A DNA stretch of 64,000 bases from Nansenia antarctica (taxonomy: Eukaryota > Chordata > Actinopteri > Argentiniformes > Microstomatidae), in NCBI GenBank assembly GCA_963989245.1, contig OZ022342.1, positions 8,751,612-8,815,611 of the forward strand, given 5' to 3'. This document shows, in pieces, positions 36,401-48,400 of this stretch. Numbering within the stretch: position 1 is the first letter of the stretch; every line of letters begins with the position of its first letter. The notes under the pieces were generated by a model. The model did not search any database. It was given only the letters and a program-made list of their open reading frames with translations, and had not been told where the DNA came from. The position numbers and the translations under genes are program-made.

Positions 36401-39400
36401 CTTTTGTGTTGTTGAAGCTCCAGTAGAAGTGCTCTGTGATGTTGTTGTTGAGATAAATGCACTACTTGTTGATGTGGATGTTGTTGAAGTAGCATTTGAT
36501 GTTGTAAGAGGCTGTCCAGTTGTGGTAGCTGTCTCTGTTGTGGATTGTGTGGAAGTAGAGGTTGGGGAGGTTGTCGATGGGGTTGAGGACATTGTTGTGG
36601 ATGTTTCAGGCTGTGTTGTAGTGGTTTGTGTCGGATTTGTTGAGGTGGTGACTGCTATTGTTGTTGGTGTGGATGTTGTTGAAGGAGCATTTGATGTTGT
36701 AAGAGGCTTTACAGTTGTGGTAGTTGTCTCTGTTGCGGATTGTGTGGAAGTAGAGGTTGGGGAGGTTGTCGATGGGGTGGAGGACATTGTTGTGGATGTT
36801 TCAGGCTGTGTTGTAGTGGTTTGTGTCGGATTTGTTGAGGTGGTGGCTGCTATTGTTGTTTCTGTCGAACTTGTGGTGAGAACAGTCACTGCTGTTGTCA
36901 ACGTTGCGGCAGTTGTTGTGGAAGATGGGGTAGATGTTTCAGCAACACTTGTTGATTCAAATGGTGCTTGCGTTGTGCTGGTAATTTGTGAAATGTTTGG
37001 TCTTACAATGGGAGCAGCCTTTTGTGTTGTTGAAGCTCCAGTAGAAGTGCTCTGTGATGTTGTTGTTGAGATAAATGCACTACTTGTTGATGTGGATGTT
37101 GTTGAAGGAGCATATGATGTTGTAAGAGGCTGTCCAGTTGTGGTAGCTGTCTCTGTTGTGGATTGTGTGGAAGTAGAGGTTGGGGAGGTTGTCGATGGGG
37201 TTGAGGACATTGTTGTGGATGTTTCAGGCTGTGTTGTAGTGGTTTGTGTCGGATTTGTTGAGGTGGTGGCTGCTATTGTTGTTGGTGTGGATGTTGTTGA
37301 AGGAGCATTTGATGTTGTAAGAGGCTTTCCAGTTGTGGTAGTTGTCTCTGTTGCGGATTGTGTGGAAGTAGAGGTTGGGGAGGTTGTCGATGGGGTGGAG
37401 GACATTGTTGTGGATGTTTCAGGCTGTGTTGTAGTGGTTTGTGTCGGATTTGTTGAGGTGGTGGCTGCTATTGTTGTTTCTGTCGAACTTGTGGTGAGAA
37501 CAGTCACTGCTGTTGTCAACGTTGCGGCAGTTGTTGTGGAAGATGGGGTAGATGTTTCAGCAACACTTGTTGATTCAAATGGTGCTTGCGTTGTGCTGGT
37601 AATTTGTGAAATGTTTGGTCTTACAATGGGAGCAGCCTTTTGTGTTGTTGAAGCTCCAGTAGAAGTGCTCTGTGATGTTGTTGTTGAGATAAATGCACTA
37701 CTTGTTGATGTGGATGTTGTTGAAGGAGCATTTGATGTTGTAAGAGGCTGTCCAGTTGTGGTAGCTGTCTCTGTTGTGGATTGTGTGGAAGTAGAGGTTG
37801 GGGAGGTTGTCGATGGGGTTGAGGACATTGTTGTGGATGTTTCAGGCTGTGTTGTAGTGGTTTGTGTCGGATTTGTTGAGGTGGTGGCTGCTATTGTTGT
37901 TGGTGTGGATGTTGTTGAAGGAGCATTTGATGTTGTAAGAGGCTTTCCAGTTGTGGTAGTTGTCTCTGTTGCGGATTGTGTGGAAGTAGAGGTTGGGGAG
38001 GTTGTCGATGGGGTGGAGGACATTGTTGTGGATGTTTCAGGCTGTGTTGTAGTGGTTTGTGTCGGATTTGTTGAGGTGGTGGCTGCTATTGTTGTTTCTG
38101 TCGAACTTGTGGTGAGAACAGTCACTGCTGTTGTCAACGTTGCGGCAGTTGTTGTGGAAGATGGGGTAGATGTTTCAGCAACACTTGTTGATTCAAATGG
38201 TGCTTGCGTTGTGCTGGTAATTTGTGAAATGTTTGGTCTTACAATGGGAGCAGCCTTTTGTGTTGTTGAAGCTCCAGTAGAAGTGCTCTGTGATGTTGTT
38301 GTTGAGATAAATGCACTACTTGTTGATGTGGATGTTGTTGAAGTAGCATTTGATGTTGTAAGAGGCTTTCCAGTTGTGGTAGTTGTCTCTGTTGCGGATT
38401 GTGTGGAAGTAGAGGTTGGGGAGGTTGTCGATGGGGTTGAGGACATTGTTGTGGATGTTTCAGGCTGTGTTGTAGTGGTTTGTGTCGGATTTGTTGAGGT
38501 GGTGGCTGCTATTGTTGTTGGTGTGGATGTTGTTGAAGGAGCATTTGATGTTGTAAGAGGCTTTCCAGTTGTTGTATTTGTCTCTGTTGCGGATTGTGTG
38601 GAAGTAGAGGTTGGGGAGGTTGTTGATGTGGAGGACGACAGTGTTGTGGATGTTTCAGGCTGCGTTGTAGTGGTTTGTGTCGGATTTGTTGAGGTGGAGG
38701 CTGCTAATGTTGTTTCTGTCGAACTTGTGGTGAGAACAGTCACTGCTGTTGTCAACGTTGCGGCAGTTGTTGTGGAAGATGGGGTAGATGTTTCAGCAAC
38801 ACTTGTTGATTCAAATGGTGCTTGAGTTGTGCTGGTAATTTGTGAAATGTTTGGTCTTACAATGGGAGCAGCCTTTTGTGTTGTTGAAGCTCCAGTAGAA
38901 GTGCTCTGTGATGTTGTTGTTGAGATAAATGCACTACTTGTTGATGTGGATGTTGTTGAAGGAGCATTTGATGTTGTAAGAGGCTGTCCAGTTGTGGTAG
39001 CTGTCTCTGTTGTGGATTGTGTGGAAGTAGAGGTTGGGGAGGTTGTCGATGGGGTTGAGGACATTGTTGTGGATGTTTCAGGCTGTGTTGTAGTGGTTTG
39101 TGTCGGATTTGTTGAGGTGGTGGCTGCTATTGTTGTTGGTGTGGATGTTGTTGAAGGAGCATTTGATGTTGTAAGAGGCTTTCCAGTTGTGGTAGTTGTC
39201 TCTGTTGCGGATTGTGTGGAAGTAGAGGTTGGGGAGGTTGTCGATGGGGTGGAGGACATTGTTGTGGATGTTTCAGGCTGTGTTGTAGTGGTTTGTGTCG
39301 GATTTGTTGAGGTGGTGGCTGCTATTGTTGTTTCTGTCGAACTTGTGGTGAGAAGAGTCACTGCTGTTGTCAACGTTGCGGCAGTTGTTGTGGAAGATGG

Positions 39401-42400
39401 GGTAGATGTTTCAGCAACACTTGTTGATTCAAATGGTGCTTGCGTTGTGCTGGTAATTTGTGAAATGTTTGGTCTTACAATGGGAGCAGCCTTTTGTGTT
39501 GTTGAAGCTCCAGTAGAAGTGCTCTGTGATGTTGTTGTTGAGATAAATGCACTACTTGTTGATGTGGATGTTGTTGAAGGAGCATTTGATGTTGTAAGAG
39601 GCTGTCCAGTTGTGGTAGCTGTCTCTGTTGTGGATTGTGTGGAAGTAGAGGTTGGGGAGGTTGTCGATGGGGTTGAGGACATTGTTGTGGATGTTTCAGG
39701 CTGTGTTGTAGTGGTTTGTGTCGGATTTGTTGAGGTGGTGGCTGCTATTGTTGTTGGTGTGGATGTTGTTGAAGGAGCATTTGATGTTGTAAGAGGCTTT
39801 CCAGTTGTGGTAGTTGTCTCTGTTGCGGATTGTGTGGAAGTAGAGGTTGGGGAGGTTGTTGATGTGGAGGACGACAGTGTTGTGGATGTTTCAGGCTGCG
39901 TTGTAGTGGTTTGTGTCGGATTTGTTGAGGTGGAGGCTGCTAATGTTGTTTCTGTCAAACTTGTGGTGAGAACAGTCACTGCAGTTGTCAACGTTGCGGC
40001 AGTTGTTGTGGAAGATGGGGTAGATGTTTCAGCAACCCTTGTTGATTCAAATGGTGCTTGAGTTGTGCTGGTAATTTGTGAAATGTTTGGTCTTACAATG
40101 GGAGCAGCCTTTTGTGTTGTTGAAGCTCCAGTAGAAGTGCTCTGTGATGTTGTTGTTGAGATAAATGCACTACTTGTTGATGTGGATGTTGTTGAAGGAG
40201 CATTTGATGTTGTAAGAGGCTGTCCAGTTGTGGTAGTTGTCTCTGTTGCGGATTGTGTGGAAGTAGAGGTTGGGGAGGTTGTCGATGTGGTGGAGGACAT
40301 TGTTGTGGATGTTTCAGGCTGTGTTGTAGTGGTTTGTGTCGGATTTGTTGAGGTGGTGGCTGCTATTGTTGTTGGTGTGGATGTTGTTGAAGGAGCATTT
40401 GATGTTGTAATAGGCTGTCCAGTTGTGGTAGTTGTCTCTGTTGCGGATTGTGTGGAAGTAGAGGTTGGGGAGGTTGTTGATGTGGAGGACGACAGTGTTG
40501 TGGATGTTTCAGGCTGCGTTGTAGTGGTTTGTGTCGGATTTGTTGAGGTGGAGGCTGCTAATGTTGTTTCTGTCGAACTTGTGGTGAGAACAGTCACTGC
40601 TGTTGTCAACGTTGCGGCAGTTGTTGTGGAAGATGGGGTAGATGTTTCAGCAACACTTGTTGATTCAAATGGTGCTTGAGTTGTGCTGGTAATTTGTGAA
40701 ATGTTTGGTCTTACAATGGGAGCAGCCTTTTGTGTTGTTGAAGCTCCAGTAGAAGTGCTCTGTGATGTTGTTGTTGAGATAAATGCACTACTTGTTGATG
40801 TGGATGTTGTTGAAGGAGCATTTGATGTTGTAAGAGGCTGTCCAGTTGTGGTAGCTGTCTCTGTTGTGGATTGTGTGGAAGTAGAGGTTGGGGAGGTTGT
40901 CGATGGGGTTGAGGACATTGTTGTGGATGTTTCAGGCTGTGTTGTAGTGGTTTGTGTCGGATTTGTTGAGGTGGTGGCTGCTATTGTTGTTGGTGTGGAT
41001 GTTGTTGAAGGAGCATTTGATGTTGTAAGAGGCTTTCCAGTTGTGTTAGTTGTCTCTGTTGCGGATTGTGTGGAAGTAGAGGTTGGGGAGGTTGTTGATG
41101 TGGAGGACGACAGTGTTGTGGATGTTTCAAGCTGCGTTGTAGTGGTTTGTGTCGGATTTGTTGAGGTGGAGGCTGCTAATGTTGTTTCTGTCGAACTTGT
41201 GGTGAGAACAGTCACTGCTGTTGTCAACGTTGCGGCAGTTGTTGTGGAAGATGGGGTAGATGTTTCAGCAACACTTGTTGATTCAAATGGTGCTTGAGTT
41301 GTGCTGGTAATTTGTGAAATGTTTGGTCTTACAATGGGAGCAGCCTTTTGTGTTGTTGAAGCTCCAGTAGAAGTGCTCTGTGATGTTGTTGTTGAGATAA
41401 ATGCACTACTTGTTGATGTGGATGTTGTTGAAGGAGCATTTGATGTTGTAAGAGGCTGTCCAGTTGTGGTAGCTGTCTCTGTTGTGGATTGTGTGGAAGT
41501 AGAGGTTGGGGAGGTTGTCGATGGGGTTGAGGACATTGTTGTGGATGTTTCAGGCTGTGTTGTAGTGGTTTGTGTCGGATTTGTTGAGGTGGTGGCTGCT
41601 ATTGTTGTTGGTGTGGATGTTGTTGAAGGAGCATTCGATGTTGTAATAGGCTTTCCAGTTGTGGTAGTTGTCTCTGTTGCGGATTGTGTGGAAGTAGAGG
41701 TTGGGGAGGTTGTTGATGTGGAGGACGACAGTGTTGTGGATGTTTCAGGCTGCGTTGTAGTGGTTTGTGTCGGATTTGTTGAGGTGGAGGCTGCTAATGT
41801 TGTTTCTGTCGAACTTGTGGTGAGAACAGTCACTGCTGTTGTCAACGTTGCGGCAGTTGTTGTGGAAGATGGGGTAGATGTTTCAGCAACACTTGTTGAT
41901 TCAAATGGTGCTTGAGTTGTGCTGGTAATTTGTGAAATGTTTGGTCTTACAATGGGAGCAGCCTTTTGTGTTGTTGAAGCTCCAGTAGAAGTGCTCTGTG
42001 ATGTTGTTGTTGAGATAAATGCACTACTTGTTGATGTGGATGTTGTTGAAGGAGCATTTGATGTTGTAAGAGGCTGTCCAGTTGTGGTAGCTGTCTCTGT
42101 TGTGGATTGTGTGGAAGTAGAGGTTGGGGAGGTTGTCGATGGGGTTGAGGACATTGTTGTGGATGTTTCAGGCTGTGTTGTAGTGGTTTGTGTCGGATTT
42201 GTTGAGGTGGTGGCTGCTATTGTTGTTGGTGTGGATGTTGTTGAAGGAGCATTTGATGTTGTAAGAGGCTTTCCAGTTGCGGTAGTTGTCCCTGTTGCGG
42301 ATTGTGTGGAAGTAGAGGTTGGGGAGGTTGTTGATGTGGAGGACGACAGTGTTGTGGATGTTTCAGGCTGCGTTGTAGTGGTTTGTGTCGGATTTGTTGA

Positions 42401-45400
42401 GGTGGAGGCTGCTAATGTTGTTTCTGTCGAACTTGTGGTGAGAACAGTCACTGCTGTTGTCAACGTTGCGGCAGTTGTTGTGGAAGATGGGGTAGATGTT
42501 TCAGCAACACTTGTTGATTCAAATGGTGCTTGAGTTGTGCTGGTAATTTGTGAAATGTTTGGTCTTACAATGGGAGCAGCCTTTTGTGTTGTTGAAGCTC
42601 CAGTAGAAGTGCTCTGTGATGTTGTTGTTGAGATAAATGCACTACTTGTTGATGTGGATGTTGTTGAAGGAGCATTTGATGTTGTAAGAGGCTGTCCAGT
42701 TGTGGTAGCTGTCTCTGTTGTGGATTGTGTGGAAGTAGAGGTTGGGGAGGTTGTCGATGGGGTTGAGGACATTGTTGTGGATGTTTCAGGCTGTGTTGTA
42801 GTGGTTTGTGTCGGATTTGTTGAGGTGGTGGCTGCTATTGTTGTTGGTGTGGATGTTGTTGAAGGAGCATTTGATGTTGTAAGAGGCTTTCCAGTTGTGG
42901 TAGTTGTCTCTGTTGCGGATTGTGTGGAAGTAGAGGTTGGGGAGGTTGTTGATGTGGAGGACGACAGTGTTGTGGATGTTTCAAGCTGCGTTGTAGTGGT
43001 TTGTGTCGGATTTGTTGAGGTGGAGGCTGCTAATGTTGTTTCTGTCGAACTTGTGGTGAGAACAGTCACTGCTGTTGTCAACGTTGCGGCAGTTGTTGTG
43101 GAAGATGGGGTAGATGTTTCAGCAACACTTGTTGATTCAAATGGTGCTTGAGTTGTGCTGGTAATTTGTGAAATGTTTGGTCTTACAATGGGAGCAGCCT
43201 TTTGTGTTGTTGAAGCTCCAGTAGAAGTGCTCTGTGATGTTGTTGTTGAGATAAATGCACTACTTGTTGATGTGGATGTTGTTGAAGGAGCATTTGATGT
43301 TGTAAGAGGCTGTCCAGTTGTGGTAGCTGTCTCTGTTGTGGATTGTGTGGAAGTAGAGGTTGGGGAGGTTGTCGATGGGGTTGAGGACATTGTTGTGGAT
43401 GTTTCAGGCTGTGTTGTAGTGGTTTGTGTCGGACTTGTTGAGGTGGTGGCTGCTATTGTTGTTGGTGTGGATGTTGTTGAAGGAGCATTCGATGTTGTAA
43501 TAGGCTGTCCAGTTGTGGTAGTTGTCTCTGTTGCGGATTGTGTGGAAGTAGAGGTTGGGGAGGTTGTTGATGTGGAGGACGACAGTGTTGTGGATGTTTC
43601 AGGCTGCGTTGTAGTGGTTTGTGTCGGATTTGTTGAGGTGGAGGCTGCTAATGTTGTTTCTGTCGAACTTGTGGTGAGAACAGTCACTGCTGTTGTCAAC
43701 GTTGCGGCAGTTGTTGTGGAAGATGGGGTAGATGTTTCAGCAACACTTGTTGATTCAAATGGTGCTTGAGTTGTGCTGGTAATTTGTGAAATGTTTGGTC
43801 TTACAATGGGAGCAGCCTTTTGTGTTGTTGAAGCTCCAGTAGAAGTGCTCTGTGATGTTGTTGTTGAGATAAATGCACTACTTGTTGATGTGGATGTTGT
43901 TGAAGGAGCATTTGATGTTGTAAGAGGCTGTCCAGTTGTGGTAGCTGTCTCTGTTGTGGATTGTGTGGAAGTAGAGGTTGGGGAGGTTGTCGATGGGGTT
44001 GAGGACATTGTTGTGGATGTTTCAGGCTGTGTTGTAGTGGTTTGTGTCGGATTTGTTGAGGTGGTGGCTGCTATTGTTGTTGGTGTGGATGTTGTTGAAG
44101 GAGCATTTGATGTTGTAAGAGGCTTTCCAGTTGCGGTAGTTGTCCCTGTTGCGGATTGTGTGGAAGTAGAGGTTGGGGAGGTTGTTGATGTGGAGGACGA
44201 CAGTGTTGTGGATGTTTCAGGCTGCGTTGTAGTGGTTTGTGTCGGATTTGTTGAGGTGGAGGCTGCTAATGTTGTTTCTGTCGAACTTGTGGTGAGAACA
44301 GTCACTGCTGTTGTCAACGTTGCGGCAGTTGTTGTGGAAGATGGGGTAGATGTTACAGCAACACTTGTTGATTCAAATGGTGCTTGAGTTGTGCTGGTAA
44401 TTTGTGAAATGTTTGGTCTTACAATGGGAGCAGCCTTTTGTGTTGTTGAAGCTCCAGTAGAAGTGCTCTGTGATGTTGTTGTTGAGATAAATGCACTACT
44501 TGTTGATGTGGATGTTGTTGAAGGAGCATTTGATGTTGTAAGAGGCTGTCCAGTTGTGGTAGCTGTCTCTGTTGTGGATTGTGTGGAAGTAGAGGTTGGG
44601 GAGGTTGTCGATGGGGTTGAGGACATTGTTGTGGATGTTTCAGGCTGTGTTGTAGTGGTTTGTGTCGGATTTGTTGAGGTGGTGGCTGCTATTGTTGTTG
44701 GTGTGGATGTTGTTGAAGGAGCATTCGATGTTGTAATAGGCTGTCCAGTTGTGGTAGTTGTCTCTGTTGCGGATTGTGTGGAAGTAGAGGTTGGGGAGGT
44801 TGTTGATGTGGAGGACGACAGTGTTGTGGATGTTTCAGGCTGCGTTGTAGTGGTTTGTGTCGGATTTGTTGAGGTGGAGGCTGCTAATGTTGTTTCTGTC
44901 AAACTTGTGGTGAGAACAGTCACTGCTGTTGTCAACGTTGCGGCAGTTGTTGTGGAAGATGGGGTAGATGTTTCAGCAACACTTGTTGATTCAAATGGTG
45001 CTTGAGTTGTGCTGGTAATTTGTGAAATGTTTGGTCTTACAATGGGAGCAGCCTTTTGTGTTGTTGAAGCTCCAGTAGAAGTGCTCTGTGATGTTGTTGT
45101 TGAGATAAATGCACTACTTGTTGATGTGGATGTTGTTGAAGGAGCATTTGATGTTGTAAGAGGCTGTCCAGTTGTGGTAGCTGTCTCTGTTGTGGATTGT
45201 GTGGAAGTAGAGGTTGGGGAGGTTGTCGATGGGGTTGAGGACATTGTTGTGGATGTTTCAGGCTGTGTTGTAGTGGTTTGTGTCGGATTTGTTGAGGTGG
45301 TGGCTGCTATTGTTGTTGGTGTGGATGTTGTTGAAGGAGCATTTGATGTTGTAAGAGGCTTTCCAGTTGCGGTAGTTGTCTCTGTTGCGGATTGTGTGGA

Positions 45401-48400
45401 AGTAGAGGTTGGGGAGGTTGTTGATGTGGAGGACGACAGTGTTGTGGATGTTTCAGGCTGCGTTGTAGTGGTTTGTGTCGGATTTGTTGAGGTGGAGGCT
45501 GCTAATGTTGTTTCTGTCGAACTTGTGGTGAGAACAGTCACTGCTGTTGTCAACGTTGCGGCAGTTGTTGTGGAAGATGGGGTAGATGTTTCAGCAACAC
45601 TTGTTGATTCAAATGGTGCTTGAGTTGTGCTGGTAATTTGTGAAATGTTTGGTCTTACAATGGGAGCAGCCTTTTGTGTTGTTGAAGCTCCAGTAGAAGT
45701 GCTCTGTGATGTTGTTGTTGAGATAAATGCACTACTTGTTGATGTGGATGTTGTTGAAGTAGCATTTGATGTTGTAAGAGGCTGTCCAGTTGTGGTAGCT
45801 GTCTCTGTTGTGGATTGTGTGGAAGTAGAGGTTGGGGAGGTTGTCGATGGGGTTGAGGACATTGTTGTGGATGTTTCAGGCTGTGTTGTAGTGGTTTGTG
45901 TCGGATTTGTTGAGGTGGTGGCTGCTATTGTTGTTGGTGTGGATGTTGTTGAAGGAGCATTTGATGTTGTAAGAGGCTTTCCAGTTGTGGTAGTTGTCTC
46001 TGTTGCGGATTGTGTGGAAGTAGAGGTTGGGGAGGTTGTCGATGGGGTGGAGGACATTGTTGTGGATGTTTCAGGCTGTGTTGTAGTGGTTTGTGTCGGA
46101 TTTGTTGAGGTGGTGGCTGCTATTGTTGTTTCTGTCGAACTTGTGGTGAGAACAGTCACTGCTGTTGTCAACGTTGCGGCAGTTGTTGTGGAAGATGGGG
46201 TAGATGTTTCAGCAACACTTGTTGATTCAAATGGTGCTTGCGTTGTGCTGGTAATTTGTGAAATGTTTGGTCTTACAATGGGAGCAGCCTTTTGTGTTGT
46301 TGAAGCTCCAGTAGAAGTGCTCTGTGATGTTGTTGTTGAGATAAATGCACTACTTGTTGATGTGGATGTTGTTGAAGGAGCATATGATGTTGTAAGAGGC
46401 TGTCCAGTTGTGGTAGCTGTCTCTGTTGTGGATTGTGTGGAAGTAGAGGTTGGGGAGGTTGTCGATGGGGTTGAGGACATTGTTGTGGATGTTTCAGGCT
46501 GTGTTGTAGTGGTTTGTGTCGGATTTGTTGAGGTGGTGGCTGCTATTGTTGTTGGTGTGGATGTTGTTGAAGGAGCATTTGATGTTGTAAGAGGCTTTCC
46601 AGTTGTGGTAGTTGTCTCTGTTGCGGATTGTGTGGAAGTAGAGGTTGGGGAGGTTGTCGATGGGGTGGAGGACATTGTTGTGGATGTTTCAGGCTGTGTT
46701 GTAGTGGTTTGTGTCGGATTTGTTGAGGTGGTGGCTGCTATTGTTGTTTCTGTCGAACTTGTGGTGAGAACAGTCACTGCTGTTGTCAACGTTGCGGCAG
46801 TTGTTGTGGAAGATGGGGTAGATGTTTCAGCAACACTTGTTGATTCAAATGGTGCTTGCGTTGTGCTGGTAATTTGTGAAATGTTTGGTCTTACAATGGG
46901 AGCAGCCTTTTGTGTTGTTGAAGCTCCAGTAGAAGTGCTCTGTGATGTTGTTGTTGAGATAAATGCACTACTTGTTGATGTGGATGTTGTTGAAGGAGCA
47001 TTTGATGTTGTAAGAGGCTTTCCAGTTGTGGTAGTTGTCTCTGTTGCGGATTGTGTGGAAGTAGAGGTTGGGGAGGTTGTCGATGGGGTTGAGGACATTG
47101 TTGTGGATGTTTCAGGCTGTGTTGTAGTGGTTTGTGTCGGATTTGTTGAGGTGGTGGCTGCTATTGTTGTTGGTGTGGATGTTGTTGAAGGAGCATTTGA
47201 TGTTGTAAGAGGCTTTCCAGTTGTTGTATTTGTCTCTGTTGCGGATTGTGTGGAAGTAGAGGTTGGGGAGGTTGTTGATGTGGAGGACGACAGTGTTGTG
47301 GATGTTTCAGGCTGCGTTGTAGTGGTTTGTGTCGGATTTGTTGAGGTGGAGGCTGCTAATGTTGTTTCTGTCGAACTTGTGGTGAGAACAGTCACTGCTG
47401 TTGTCAACGTTGCGGCAGTTGTTGTGGAAGATGGGGTAGATGTTTCAGCAACACTTGTTGATTCAAATGGTGCTTGAGTTGTGCTGGTAATTTGTGAAAT
47501 GTTTGGTCTTACAATGGGAGCAGCCTTTTGTGTTGTTGAAGCTCCAGTAGAAGTGCTCTGTGATGTTGTTGTTGAGATAAATGCACTACTTGTTAATGTG
47601 GATGTTGTTGAAGGAGCATTTGATGTTGTAAGAGGCTGTCCAGTTGTGGTAGCTGTCTCTGTTGTGGATTGTGTGGAAGTAGAGGTTGGGGAGGTTGTCG
47701 ATGGGGTTGAGGACATTGTTGTGGATGTTTCAGGCTGTGTTGTAGTGGTTTGTGTCGGATTTGTTGAGGTGGTGGCTGCTATTGTTGTTGGTGTGGATGT
47801 TGTTGAAGGAGCATTTGATGTTGTAAGAGGCTTTCCAGTTGTGGTAGTTGTCTCTGTTGCGGATTGTGTGGAAGTAGAGGTTGGGGAGGTTGTCGATGGG
47901 GTGGAGGACATTGTTGTGGATGTTTCAGGCTGTGTTGTAGTGGTTTGTGTCGGATTTGTTGAGGTGGTGGCTGCTATTGTTGTTTCTGTCGAACTTGTGG
48001 TGAGAACAGTCACTGCTGTTGTCAACGTTGCGGCAGTTGTTGTGGAAGATGGGGTAGATGTTTCAGCAACACTTGTTGATTCAAATGGTGCTTGCGTTGT
48101 GCTGGTAATTTGTGAAATGTTTGGTCTTACAATGGGAGCAGCCTTTTGTGTTGTTGAAGCTCCAGTAGAAGTGCTCTGTGATGTTGTTGTTGAGATAAAT
48201 GCACTACTTGTTGATGTGGATGTTGTTGAAGGAGCATTTGATGTTGTAAGAGGCTGTCCAGTTGTGGTAGCTGTCTCTGTTGTGGATTGTGTGGAAGTAG
48301 AGGTTGGGGAGGTTGTCGATGGGGTTGAGGACATTGTTGTGGATGTTTCAGGCTGTGTTGTAGTGGTTTGTGTTGGATTTGTTGAGGTGGTGGCTGCTAT

